Part shown: piece by piece, positions 23,401 through 38,400 of the stretch
Layout: each line of letters opens with the position of its first letter
Numbering within the stretch: position 1 is the stretch's first letter
NCBI GenBank assembly: GCA_963669155.1
Contig: OZ022587.1
Span: 1,106,808 to 1,170,807 of the forward strand
DNA length: 64,000 bases
Reading direction: 5' to 3'
From: Arbacia lixula
Lineage: Eukaryota > Echinodermata > Echinoidea > Arbacioida > Arbaciidae
The notes under the pieces: generated by a model
The model's input: the letters and a program-made list of their open reading frames with translations, nothing else
The model's database searches: none
What the model was told of the DNA's origin: nothing
Made by a program: the position numbers and the translations under genes

Positions 23401-26400
23401 CTAGTTTCTGTCTGCTCTCTAATGTCAAGAATCCTTTTAGGCAGACAATTACCCAGCTCCTGCGAAAAGGGGCGCCCCATCTTCTGTCCGATGTCATTCA
23501 CCGTGAAGGTCTAAGCACCGGTCACCCGTCTCAAGCGTCCAACCGTCCCCCTCTGCCCGTGTCTGACACTCAGCTAAGCTCAGCAGCATCCACTCTGGAC
23601 CAGCCAGGCCCATCTACATCTAAAAACATGGGAGGTCTACAGGGCAAGAATACGTCATCAGGTACACGTCGCCATGGCCCCGCTTATTTAATTCCCAAAC
23701 TTATGTTAACACTACAAGGTACTCGGAGTACGCATGTAACATTCCTGCCCACCAACCACTATATTGTATCTCCTTTGAAGGAAGTTGCAATCATACGGTT
23801 GCGTTAATAACCTGGCATCACAGTTTTATTAGACATGTTACACTCAATTCAATTTAATTTGAAGCAGGTATTTCAGTCCTTCGTGATTTTATTTTTCATA
23901 CAAACAAAACAAACTTGTATTTTTATATCAAGTAATGGACAACTTCAATGAGTTATACAACGATAAATCAAATTCAATGCTCTAAAAGTTCATGTATTCA
24001 AGCTAAATAAGTTAAATAAGTTAAATAAAAGCTTGTAGTGAATTTGGTTAAAAGGTGAGCAAGGTTAAAATAGACAAAACATTACTGCAAGCTAATATAC
24101 CAAGGCGAAATAAATGAACAGTTAGGTATTTACTTAAACATACAGCTAATTCATAGGAGCATCTCTCAATGGACACACGTAAACGTGAGTTGCTGACATG
24201 GCTAATGGAGGTATAGTATATCAACCATCCATCCACATAGTATACAACTATTTCATGATCATAAGGGATCGTGCGGAATCTAGGTGTTCCGGAGGTTAAG
24301 TGGAGGACTTGAGGTATTAATGCGCAGAGGAGCCATTCACTTGTTCATAATTTCCTGCTACTTGAGAAAACCAACGACAAATCAAGTTGCGTCTCGGCAG
24401 CAAAACCGCGAGCCTTGCCGTATGCACCAGATGGCTTTTCGCTGAAAAGCAAAAAAAGCAGCTTAAAAACATGTATCGCATAGAATGTGAGTATCGCACT
24501 TATACAGGAGAAGAAAATGAAACAGGCGACCTCTTTTTTCATTACGTCACAAAGTAGTTTGCTCTCCCTCTGAACTTTCTTCTTTGTGATCACTGACATA
24601 CTTTAAACCATTTCACGAACGGGAATATATTGGTAAGGGATATAATACTTTATAAGCATATGCAAATGATAGTATTATCATCATGTTTATATAGGTTACA
24701 ATACGATTAAGTATTATATTTATAATGTGAATCAAACTAAGTGTCATTTGAAAATCAAAAGTAGAATCAACAAATCTCGAAATGGTAACGCTTGAAATCT
24801 TGCCGGCGTTAAGTTGATTGGTTTCATACTTGAGATTTTATGATATGCCGTATTAATAATGGCAAGTCATAAATGGTGGAAAAAATAATGTGAAATGTTT
24901 TTTGTTATGAAGTACCTCATAACGTACACAGACAAAGCTTTACAAATATTTGAAAACAAAAATCATGGTTTTTTGTAATCTCCTGCTTCACGACGCAAAC
25001 GACCATTTTGCTTGGTCCCTTTCTCTGTCCTTTATTATCCCTGCTTACAGCCAAATCTGAACCAAGAAATGATTCCATTACCAAGATGATCGGAAGACAA
25101 GGAGGTGAACTTCAGCTGGAGAAGTATCGTGTCAATGTGACGATTCCCTCTGATGCTCTCGAGTTCCCAGTAGAAATCACTCTTCAGATCGTACACGACA
25201 TCGCAAAAGATGATATCCAAGATGGAGAGATGTCCGCTACTCACAGTGTAAAGCTGAGCCCAGATGGCTTGCGGTTCAAGCGACCAGTGCGGGTTCTTCT
25301 CCCTCACTGCGCCATCTTCAGAAATCCATCAGACGTGAAGGTTATCTTGCGCCATATCACATTGAGAAATGAGAACGGTATTATATATTTCTGTAGCCTT
25401 TTCCGAAGCATGTCCAAACTATTAAATTTGTGTTAAAATTGATACGAATCCCTGAGCTGTAGAAATTAATTCTAAACTTGCCGGGGGTAAAGCCCCTCTT
25501 GTGCCGGAGGTTTTCTCTATTAAAGTTTGGTTGCAATTTTGCCACAGCGGCACGTTACCCCTTAGTCGCAAAAATGCGACAGCGGCAGGTTAAGACGATA
25601 CCTCATACACTCCAGGTATGAACTACACCCAATTCGTCCGAATAAAGTTGTCTGGGAGTATAACGAGGAAAATAGGTTTAAGAGCAGTAACGTACATTTC
25701 GCATCTTATGAACGCAGGTGTGCTGGCAATAGACTTTCTCTATTATAATTCATTTTGGACATGTTTACACGTATGATTACGCTTTATACTAAAATATCAA
25801 CACAGAAAAACATCACATTGCAATTCTTCAAAATTTTAAAAACCGGAAAATAAAATGGTTAAAAACGACGAGCTGATAATTATAACAGTCCCCAAAATGC
25901 CCGTAAAAAGGGTAAAACAGATTCTTGGTGGTCAATGTGCCTCTAAAAGGAAAATTGCGACTATTGTTATTGACCAGTGGTTCAGATCACTGTTTTGAAT
26001 TTTTCTAAACTTATTGTAGTTTGTGGTCTTGGAAACGATTTGAGACCCATACTTAGTGGTAAAGAAGTATGTAGTGTCACTTGAATATATCATATCAATT
26101 GTAATGCATGACTAGTAGGCTCAAGCACTTTGATTATCAAATCAATGATAAACATTGTCACATAGAATTGGAAGGCAGTGGAACATGTAATGTTTTCATA
26201 CTCATGCATTTCATTCCCGTTATGTGTAGGAACATATTTGTCTTCACTCATGGATCGAAGCGTATTTGCAGGCATAACATTACGTTTATCTGTATATGTT
26301 TTTCTTACGCTAATCATTTACAGTTTGGAGAATTGACCGGATTACATTACCGCAAGACGATGCGAGTACTCCCTCGTGTCACCTGACCAAAGAAGAAATA

Positions 26401-29400
26401 GAAATTCGAATCCAGCAGTTCAGTATCCAGGATATCATTCTCTATCTTAAAGATCACTTGAATTATTACATCACAAAGTCCGTGAAGTACGAACCATTCA
26501 TGCCCAAATGCAGCGAATGTCCTGAGGGGGAGCCTCATTTTGCTCGACTCTGCATATACGACAACTTGGACGGCAATGATCAGGTCAGTATCGTGTAATA
26601 TTTATTTACGATTCGTACCATGTATGTAAGATTGTGTAGGCGGGTGTGGGTGAATGTGTATGTGCATGTGTTGTATGAAAATATCGATCCCATTTGAAGA
26701 AAAGACTATTTGGCTCCGAAGAACTAAAACTTCAAAAGATGAAAAGTAGACCCTTCGTTATCATCCACTAAGAACACGAAGAAGGAATCGAATTTGTCGT
26801 AGCATAGTTTACACTTATTTCATTTGTTTTTTTTTTATATTCTGAAGAGAAAAACATCCTAAGCAACATATGATAAAATTTAGTATCCATTGTTCATCGT
26901 ACTGTGTTCCTTCATGACAAGGTTGTTTTAAACATCTCCTTATTGGCAAACTCATTCATACTGCAATAACATAACTAAACACAACAAAAAAGTAAGTCCC
27001 CCCCCCCCCTTAGCAAAATAGCACAACTTTTTATCGAAGAGGTTTTGAGCAACATAACTTGGCACGATTGTATCTTTACTCATCGATGAACTTCTGTATG
27101 AAAATCACATTATTCCACTCAGTCATGCATAAATGAGCACACATTAAAGGTAAATTTTCACTTTTCAAAAGTCACAAGGGTAATTTTAGGATTCTGTAAT
27201 GTTAATTTTTAGTGAATTCAATTTCTGGTTCATAATTTATATCTTTTCATTGTTTATTATCCATCTCTCGACGCACTGACGCATATTCCGACATTTAACC
27301 AATTGTTCTGGTTAAGTGAACACAGGTTAAAAATATGAATTCATCCGTCTTGAGTTTCAAACTTAAAAAAAAAACCTTTATTTTTGTGAAAACATAAAAC
27401 ACTCTTTATTTTGACAATTTTGTTCACTGTTATGTGAACATAAGAAGTAATTTCCATGTCATAGTTGAGTGAATACACTTTAAAAATTGCACAAGAAATG
27501 CAAAAATATACTGTTAAAACCGCATAGACAATTACCCTTGTGACTTTTCAAAAGTGACTTTTTTGCCTTTAATGAGTGCTCACTCATGCATGACTGAGTT
27601 GATTAATGTGATTTTCACACGGAAGCTAGTCAATAAGTAAAGGCACAATCCTGCTAATTTATGTTTCTCAAAACCTTTCCGGTAAAAAGTTATGTTATTT
27701 TGCTTAAAGGGGGGGGGGGGGGAGGGATTACTTTTGTGTGTGTTTAGTTAGATCATACACCGAGGTAATGAGAGTTCCAAAGAATATTTATTCCTTTTGC
27801 TTCCTTTCATTTGTATATTGCACTACATTTTAATGTACATTAAATTGTATGTTAGAGGTCGTCATATTTTACAACCCACTGGTTTTCTGTTGACACTTTC
27901 AATGTATTGTATATTAACATTGTTTACATTTTTATATGATCACAAAGACCAGGCTACACTTAGACACGTGACTTTTTACGGAACCTTCACCCCTTAACTA
28001 CACAAGCAATAGCTTCTACTAAAGCTATTACACTTACTTGTCAATACATTTAACTACGATATCTTCACTAGTTGTATGAGACTGTGTTGTTGTTTTTCCT
28101 TTGATTTACAATCGTTACGTCTATGGTCATTAATCACAAATAACTGTTAGACATTTTTTAATAATGCCACAACAATAGATTAAGGAGTGATAACAATTCA
28201 GCGTTCTTGTTGGTTTCTTTTTATTTCCATATCAAAAAGCACAACCGTGACGAGCAGGCCTCGACCCAAGATCCTTTCTACCCTACACGGGCGCCCGAGA
28301 GTGTTCTGCTCAGATACAGCGGAGGAGATATTGTTGTCAAGATAAAATGCAACATGCCCTCCTCGGATGCTGAGCGTGTATGCATCATTATCTAATTGCA
28401 CTTGTGATTGTTCCGACAGAACCAAAATCATTATTATTTTTCTAAGGTATACCATGATCCAGTATCGTAAATGCTTTATTCATGCTTTCCTCCTTAAAAA
28501 TCAAAGCATTGAAAAGTAATTGAATAAATATTGAAATCAAATAATTGAAAATAATTGAAGCATTTTCAGTTATTAAAGAGGTTTAATACACTTACATAGG
28601 AAGAGCGCATAATTGAGCTCACGTACTGTTTAACTGTGTAAATGAAATGCAATTCGATTCACACGTGCCTCCTGCTTCTATGACTGCCTCCTACACAAAG
28701 ATCAAAGTCAAATATTTGATTGTTTACATTTTTTTATTCTGAAAAGCTCAACCTCAATGCAATGACAATAGTTATTGCATTACGCCACGATGAGATTGGC
28801 TTAAAAAATGATGTGAAAGGTATCATTAATCTGTTTAATCACTTATATTTTAGGCTACGTTCATACGTTCTTCTTCAGCGATTGACTATCCACTGCTGGA
28901 TGAAGGCCTCAGCATAGTCTCTCCACTTCTCTCTTTCCCTCGCATATTTGTACCAGTTGGTATCATGCCAGAATTGCTGTATCTCATCTCTCCCTCTCTT
29001 TCTTTGTTTGCCTCTGTTTCTTTTTTTCGTCAAGAGGTGTCCATTTGGTAATTTGTGTACTCAATCTTCCATCTCTTCTTCTTGTGACGAGCCCATTTCC
29101 ATTTAAGTTGTTTGATTACTTTCACTATGTCCCTGACCTTGGTCTGCTCCCTTATCCATTTGTTGGTTTTGCGATCTTTGTAAGTGATGTTGAGCATACT
29201 TCGCTCCATGTTATGTTGTGCGGCGGCCAACTTTCTCTCCATTTTAGTTATTAAAAAACATGTTTCTGATGCATATGTCATTGACGGGAGAATGCACTGG
29301 TCACGCACTTTCTTTTTCAAACACAATGGCAGATTACCCTTCATGATGTGGCTATATCTCCAAGATGTTTGCCAGCCTGCTTTGATCCTCCTCCTTATTT

Positions 29401-32400
29401 CATTTTCTTGAGTTCTTTCAGTAGGTGTGAATCGTTGAACTAGATAGATGTATTCAGATACATGTTCCAACTGTGTTCCATTAATGATGACTGGTTTGTG
29501 TTCAACTGATGAATTTGCCATTACTTTGGTCTTCGTCTTATTCATTTTCAGTCCTCTTCTCCTGCTTGCTACGTCTAACTCCTGTAACATACTTTCCATT
29601 TCACTGAAGTTGTTAGCTATGATGACGATGACATCTGCAAAACGGAGGTGATTGAGTTTCTCCCCATTCACATTGATACCTTTTTCTGACCAGTTGATGT
29701 CTTTGAAGATGTGTTCTAAGCATGCTGTAAAGAGCTTTGGAGATATGGTATCTCCCTGTCTTACTCCTTTCCCTATTGGTATTATGTTGCTTTCTTTGTG
29801 TAATCTAACAGTAGTTGACCTGCCAGTGTAGATGTCTTTGAATACTTTCAAGTAGATGGGAGAGATGCCTTGCTACTTTAGTGACTCCAGAACTGCCCAG
29901 GTTTCAACAGAGTCGAAGGCTTTTTCATAATCCACAAATGCTACACATACAGATATATTGAACTCCTGACATTTTTTTCAGTTGATTAAGGGTGTGGATA
30001 AGATCTATTGTTGAGAAATTTCTCCTGAACCCTGCCTGTTCCCTCGGTTGGTTTTCATCTAGTATTCTCTCCAATCTGTTTGTCAAAATCGTTGTGGAAA
30101 GTTTGTACACGTTAGATAGAAAGCTAATTGGACCCTAATTCTTCACGTCTCCTTCGTCTCCCTTTTTGTGTAATATTATCATGTTGGCATTTTTCCACTC
30201 GTGAGGCACCTTCCCCAGGCGGAGACAAGCTGTAAACAGCTTTGCCATTTCCTTATTTGTTGTGTCTCCTGCTTCTTTTAAAGTGTCTATCATTACATTG
30301 TCCTGTCCAGCGGCCTTGCCCCTTTTCATTTGGCTTAAAGCATGCTCTACTTCCCAGCTTCTAACTTCTGGTACTTCCTCAGACTGAGACTCCTCTATAT
30401 CTCCTGTATGCTGAGTACTTTGGTATAGTTCTTCATAAAATTCTTCTGTTCTCAGTAGAATGTAATCCTGGTCGGTTATTTCCTGCCCATTTGAGTGAAG
30501 AAGTTTACTGATTTTCTGTATTCTTGGGCTGAGTTTCTTGTTGGCTTTCTTAATACTCTTGTTATTTTCGATCGTGTCGTGTATCATTTTCGTGTTTAAG
30601 TTTCTGATGTCTTCACGGGTCTTTTTCCTGATAGTTTTGCAGGTTTCTCTGCACTCTATGATGTCAATACCCTGGCTGTCCATCTTCATTTGTCTACGCT
30701 TTCCAATAAGTTTCTTTGTACTGTCTGATAGTTTGCTAACTTTGTCTCTGGGTTTCCTACCTGCTACATGAAGTGCAGTTTCTTTAATGATATCTATTGC
30801 CTGTTCATTCCGTGTATCAAGGTCTTGTATCAAACTTGTTTGCTAGCTCCAGCTGGATTTTCTGATTTCTTTCTGGGAGTTTGTCCATGTTAATGTTGTT
30901 ACCCTTCTTTCTACGAAGCTTTTGTCTCTATAACTTGGCATTGATTTGGAATTTCCCCATTACCATTCTGTGGTCGCTGCCTACGTTGACTTTGTTGAGA
31001 ACATTTACATCCTTGACAATCGTTAGATCTGATGAGAGAATGCAGTCAATCTCATTGTTTGCGGCTCTGTCTGACGTTCATATATCTTTAGTATAAAAGG
31101 GGGGGGGAGAGGATTTGTCTGTTTTGATGTAATAAAAATAAATATTTTTACACTCTCTACACTAATTTAGGATAAATCTGTTGACTTAGCGTCAATATTC
31201 AAAGGTGAAGGAAGAGCTTGTGACTTCCCAGGAATTGTACAAGATGACATTCTCAGATATATAACCTTCGAAGTACATCAGAAAAAAACTCCACTCCAGA
31301 TAGTATCGATGTCATTTCGGCCGCCGTGTCGTGTACATGGTAAGTTGATACAACTGATATATCAAACATTGAATTGCTAGCCTATATAGTTCAGATGAGC
31401 ACAATCAGCGTCATCACAATTTCATTTGACACAATAATTCAGGTACGATGTATCATTGATTCCATCAGGAATGTTTTTACAATGTGAATAAATATGCATT
31501 AATAAATTATTGACTAAATCCGCAAGACATCTTTTGCAAGGGGACTATTTGGTGAAAGTACATAGGTAATTCGTTTGTCAAAGTTGCCATAGCTCTACCT
31601 TTGAAACAGGCTAGTTTTTACATAACATTGTATTTGATTGACAGTGCTATTTTGCGATTCTCTGCGTCAATTTAAGTTTGAAGTATTTTGAGAACACTTC
31701 AAAGTAGAACATCTGATTTTAATATTGTCCTTCCTCTTATCTGATTCATTTGTTGTACTAAAGGTCAAAGAGTGAGATGTTTGCCTTCAAGAACAGGTAA
31801 TATATTTGTATCATCCACATTTTGCACATTCGCATCGGTATCATTATGTAAAGATATGTTATGAATACGGATGCTAACCCAGCTATAGCCATTGATAATA
31901 TCATATAATATATATATAACATAGTATATATATAATAATTTTTGAGAAATTCCATCAAATTATATCTTAGCAATAATCCTTTGATTTATTCTTTTAGGTT
32001 TTTATTCGTGTTTTATTCAGTGTAATGAGATAATACACAAATATATAGATGTCATTGTACTAATTTAACACATTAAAATATAATACTTTGAGGGGAAAAT
32101 CATTTAATTTTTTTAGATCATTCAGACACATGGTAGAACAATTTACTGGTACTACAAAATTTCCAAATTGCTTTAAAAAGTAACATGTTGGATAACGAAG
32201 CTTTTCGATCTGCAGCTCATCAGGTTATCACGCAGATATGAACCAATTACAAGAAGAAAGAACTATTTATACTGAAAGTTAAGATTGACCTCTGCTGTTA
32301 AAGGTTAAGGGTTGACCTCTGATGTTAGAACAGACGCAAAGCCAGGACAAATTCCTTTTGCCTGCACAAAAGGGGGTTTCTGGACTTTATAAACGCTGCT

Positions 32401-35400
32401 TCTAAGTACCTGAGATGAGGTATACGTCGGGCCCTACAAACAATGGAGTGTCGTGTTCTCTACTAATCGCATGCTACCGCCAACTGTTAAGGATGTACCC
32501 CCCCCCCCCCCCCCCCACAAGAGTAATGTTGTCTACGAATTTCAGTGCCGGTGCGATGCCAGGTACGTGGGCCGTACATCCCAGCGGTTATCGGATCGCA
32601 TCAAACAACATGTCCCCCTGACTGTACGCAAACACTTAGTTAAAGTAGACATAAGAGCACGATCACAAAAATTGAGATCTTTACATCATTAGAAAGCTTT
32701 CAACCTAATTAACATGGATATGAGACTCAAATACAACAGAACGAAATGAAAATACTACAATAACTGATTAAACTTCACTGAATCTGGAAGTCGTTGATCG
32801 CCGATTTTCACGCAGTGAATTCGGTACCTTTGACATGACGTCACGTAATGCATACATTTGTCGGGAAAGTGATGGGGAGTGATGTGTTGTGTAGAAAGTC
32901 GACGTAAATACACAGTTGTCTCAGAGCTTATATTGATATTATGAGTCAATCTATTTGATTTCTTCTTAATCAGTATTAATAAATAAATAATTGAAACATG
33001 TTATATAATCACAATATTCTTTTTATACCGTGAAATATATTTTTTTAGGATATTGGAAACGAATGGTGTGTGCGGGGGTATTCGGTATAGGCTACACTAG
33101 ATCTGACTTGCAAATTTGGAGCAAAAGTAGACCTATTATGGATGTGTCTAAATTTTGAACTGTATATGGAATCATTCTCCTCATTAATCATAGCTGACAG
33201 CCTACATATTCATAACAAGCGAGATATTTGAAATAAGGATAGTCAAATAGGAAGTTTGCATGATCACAATTTCTCGCTGTTGAAATTCAAGCTGACGATA
33301 TTTTGTCCGCGAGTGAGCGATTTATACGCACAGAGCTAAGCCAGCGGAAGTAGCATGCATATGTACACATGCATGCACGATCGCTACGCTCGCATCCGTT
33401 TTCACTGTAGCTGCTTGTGATATTATACTCCAGGAAATTTACTAATTTTGGACAAAAGTCGGCTTTTGTGCTTCTTAGCTGGTGTGGTTGCTTGGATCCA
33501 TGATGGAAGATGATCGATGGTGGGTTGTCAAGTCCAGAGATTAAGATGAAACGGAACTTGTGAAGGCAGAATTCGCCACTGCTCATGCACTGAATTCAGT
33601 GTGCTCACGCCATGGTGCATGGCGTTGGTGAGTACAATTATTTTCTTCACTGCATTTTGATGAATTTTGACAAATTTTCCATGCAGGGAAGGCATGAAAG
33701 ATGACTCGAAACGGAGTTCGTCACCTCCCTGAAATGTACATGCATCGGGACAAGTGTGATCTTAACCCGAATAAAGGGATAGCTCAAATTTCATTCACAG
33801 AATTACTAGCCAGGGCACTGTCCCTTTCTAACTCACAGTAACACTAACAGTAACAGTTTAGCAACAACAGTACTAAATTTGGTTAGGCTCAAATGTACTT
33901 GTGAAAATATTAATATTAATATTAACAAGTTCAATGTGTATCAATGTAGAAAATCAATGCGAATTGCAGCACTATTTTTACACACATTATAAGAGGCATT
34001 GTTCAGAATTTCTAGAGAGTTTTTTAAGTAGTGACACTCGTGTGCTGATCGATACTCTGGCAGTAGGCCTATACCCCAATTACATTGTGTGAAAATGTGA
34101 GAAATGAATATGATTCTTATCAATTGACCCAGAAATGTATATTTTCAAAAATCATCAAACAACCTAGGTCACTTACATGTAGTTGCTTTATTAAAACAGT
34201 GTATGATTTTCCTTTGGTCTTCATTGTAGAAAACACATGGCTCAGGATTGCTCATCAAGCTGCCAGATGTAGTCCATCCGCGCTGCTGGCCATGGAGACC
34301 ACTCCTTTCAGCCAGCGGGCATGACATCGTTCTTGGATTTGCTGTCCTCACCTGGGTATGATGGAACGCGTTCCTCATCAGGACACCCATATTTTTGAGA
34401 GAAGATCAATATTCAGTCGTGCACACATTACGCCACTGATTCACATAGTACGCACACCGCAGCAGACCACAGATTGCGCGACTCCACGAATCTGTCCGCC
34501 CGATTGTATTTCAGGGTGAAAATTTTTGTGTGTTGATGCACCACCAACGTTTGTTGACGACGGATTACTAAATACAGTCCAGGGGGTGGATTATTATTAC
34601 AGCTGCATGGACATCAACAGACGAAACCATTTGGCCACGATTCTGCAGTCATAAAGGCCTCCTTCTGGAAATGAGACGTCCCATTCGCAATGACAGCGTG
34701 GACTCCGTCGACGTCGTTCTCCTGTAGCTCGAGCCGCCGCAGCATCAACGACATCGCGACCGCACCACAAGAACTACTTCCCGTGGAGGAATTTCCCACA
34801 ATTTCCCACAATTTCCCACCTGTGACTTTGAACTAATACCCCTGTTGCCACTGCAGGAACTTTTTTTCTTGGATAACTAAATTTTTTGGAATATTCCCCC
34901 AAGCACACTCGTGAGTTGAAATGATAATTGATATCTCCATTTTATGTGTTCTAGATTTAATCTGACTCGGATTGTACGCAGATGCATGCCTGCATATTCT
35001 AATTGATCTCATGTTGTGATCACGCTCCTAATCGTCTGAATCTTCCATCAATAAAAGGAAAAGAAAGGAAGTTTTATCTCTCTTGCAATTTTTGTGTGTC
35101 TTCCTTAGCTTAATCTTTAGTCTAATTTTAAGTTCTCTATGCGATTTTTTCCCACATAGCGCATAAATAACTTGAACAATATTTATTATGCTAATTATTA
35201 GTGAAAGAACTTTCTGTTTCTGGGCTTATTTTAATTAGAAGGTATATGAGTAGTAAAGATAGCATGCTCAATCCTGTGAATCCACCTGAATTATACTGCA
35301 GCAGACTACTGAATATAATTACATGTAGTAAGAATAAATACATGTAAGAATCGTGGGTTGATATTATCCTAATAATTATGTCATCCATCTAATAGTTAGC

Positions 35401-38400
35401 AGTAGATGCAGGTTTCCAATCTAATGTTCTTTTTATTGATTTGCAGGATGGAGCAGGCTATCGTGCCCCAACTACTGGGTATATGCCTTAATTTTTTTCT
35501 CAAACTTTTATTAAAATGTTTGTAAAACATGTATTGTTAATAGGAGTCAAAATTATGATTACTCCAGGCACGTGAGAGAGAAGGGGAATATAAAAAGAGA
35601 AAAGAGGTGATGAAGAGAAATGTGGACACACATAAGAAGAGGGGAAAGAGAAAGTTGGTGTAAGGAGGGGAGGGCAGGGAGAGAGGTGGTTGGAATAAGG
35701 AGGGGAAAGGATGTAAAAAGGTATTGAGAATAACATATAGAGTATGAGAGATCCAGAAATGTCAAAAGAGAAAGTGAGAAAGGGGAGTACACAAAGACTC
35801 ATTTTGGCCTAGATGTGTGTTCTAGAATTCTCAAATAATGTCTCTACTCTGTTCCTCATCTCTCCTTTTCTCCCTCTCTATCCATTTCTCTCACACACTC
35901 AATATTTATCTCTTCATCTGTGATCTGTCCATCGCTTTCACGCTGATCGCACCATTCAAATTTCACGTAGGCTTCACAGCATACAACGCACGAAACAACT
36001 CACTGCACATTACATGAAAACATGCATATGGGACTTCGTACGAATTTACCCTTCGTAATGGGAGACGGTGGGGGAAAAATGTGATCTCGACCCGATTAAA
36101 CACGAATCACCCCAAAAATGTATATATCTTAGCTAGATATATTAATTTCCGACTCGGATATGGTTTGAATTAGCGGGCTCAACATTTTTTGTGTGTGAAA
36201 AGAGACAGTTTCTAAAGAAAAAAATCTCGGCTTATTCGGATTCGGGAGACGTGTAGGGGGAAAAAAATGATCGGATGATTCTTTCACGGTCTGCATACGG
36301 AAAAGGCACACACACACGTTCGTATATTTTAACACACGCACACACACACGCACACACACACACAAAAAAAGTGATGAAAATGTGAAATATAACATTGATA
36401 ACGCAACTATTTCTACCTGTTAAGCCTGTTGATTATTATTTACGACATCATTAATATATCACAGGTAAAGAAATATACACACAACTATTAATTACATGAG
36501 TTTTCACCCTTTGAAAATAAAAGCTAATATTTCTCTGGAGCTCTGTATATGATTTTCTGTGGGACACCCGGGGCCGTGATGAGAGGATATCCATGACGTT
36601 ACGTCATATAGACTGAGTCGTATTTCGTGGCTGGTTTTCAGGCCCGGAAGAGAGGCCATTTTTGTGGTACTTTAGTTGAGGATATCAAGAGGCTAGACGA
36701 TTTTTGTGATATCATATGTTGATAAACAGATTATAAATAGCATATGCTTTCATTAGATATAAAATTCATGGATATTTTTTTTCCTCTTATATCAACTTTA
36801 ATCAACGCGCTCAACCAACCCGTGCTTGCAAGTCACATCAGACTGCATGTAGACCTGTCAATGTCAAATGCGACTCAGCCATTGGGCAGCATTTACTTGC
36901 TAACCCATTATGTGCACAAAGCTATTCAGACGACCAGTTCTCCATTGTTAATACATGTTTTAGATAGAACATTCGCCCCCCCCCCCCCCCAGCTGCCCCC
37001 CTCCCACCCCTCTTCCTATGTGCCGTAACAAAAAGAAGAAAACACAACATTGCGTTGTGTATTTGACTTTGTTATTTGAATTAGATCCGGAAATAGCAGA
37101 ACCTAGAGGACCTGAAGGGGATTCAAGCACCCAAGCATCCAAGCATCTAAGCATGACTGTTCCACCGTAAGCAGGAAAAGAGAGACATTTTGGGCGGCGA
37201 TGTAAAAAGAAATGATATCTTTAGTTTTTATTTTTGACACTGTGTAGTCATGAACTGTATATCATACATTGTATATAAAAGAAATGACCTGTTCATGATA
37301 AGCGTGGGAAGCGAATACAATGTGGGCGGCGATCTAAAGAGAAAGTCTTCTTGCCTATTTCATAATTGATCTGTTGATCACACGTGCTAGATGAAATGCT
37401 TACACACTGTAGCTTGTCTCAATATATGTATATATGTTAATAACAAAAAAATAAATGTATAGGCCTAACATGAAATATCGCAAACTATCAATTAATGGTA
37501 CAAAATTATGTGCAACATAAATGTACACCTATGAACTTTTATAGCAATATAATATGTATTGCCAGAGAATTAAGACATGATTGTACATGTCTGTGTATAT
37601 TGTGGGGGGGGGGGGGGGATCTTATTATTACAGTATGAATCCTAAATTACATATTTTCAATTTCATACCATGGGTTTGGATAACAATTTGCCTTTAAGAA
37701 CATTCTATTCAGTCATGTGTAACATGTGTGAACGTCGATAATTTTTCTAAAGGAATAAAGTACATTGCATGAAACAATGCTTTTCGTTATCTCATCCGAA
37801 CAAAGAAGGGTATAAACATGTACTAATTGAAAGGCGGATATTGCGCATGATGTGAAAGCAACAATTTAAAAACAATATAGACCTTTTCTTAATATGGTCT
37901 TTGTTACAATTTGAGTTTTAGGCAAAGATTACAAATGTTTATACACATCTCGCGTGTTTTCACCTACCCACACAACATGTATGGATAATGCGTATCTCTA
38001 CATGTTGGAAGCTAGATAACATCACTAGGTAGGCAATTGGAACGATATGAATAAACATAAAAAATACTTGTATAAATTTACACCCACATCAGAGGAATAA
38101 TGTACGAGCAAGCAAACGCATACACATAGCATGCATTGCCATCTAGTGTGAGAGTCAATAGCCATAATATACAAACATTCTTACATTGTGCGAACTGGTA
38201 AGTTGTCAACCCGTCATCCATTGAGCACTTTGTATATTTCTTATAGATTAAACATGGAGAGATCTGTTCTCACGGATGAAGTGCTGCTTGACCTTTCAAA
38301 GACAGTGGATATAACTCAAGTCCCTCCCGACCAATTCAGCGTGCATCTGGGGTTCAGCTCAGCGGAAGGGAGTGCACAGGAGGTTATTGCAAACAGGGCT

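Noticed and set aside
23340..23444. ATG-initiated extension of the linker exon frame
   Set aside because: There is no likeness to a signal peptide or domain. The phase 0 acceptor at 23444 explains the exon and fits the LRR donors.
34230..34820. GC-richer block that might hold a gene or transposon remnant
   Set aside because: No frame over about 75 codons and no motif that I recognise on either strand.
35447..35478. Possible 32-nt exon between ttgatttgcag and gtatatg
   Set aside because: It would shift the frame from phase 1 to phase 0 and put a stop in the next exon. Joining 31339 directly to 37085 keeps the frame.
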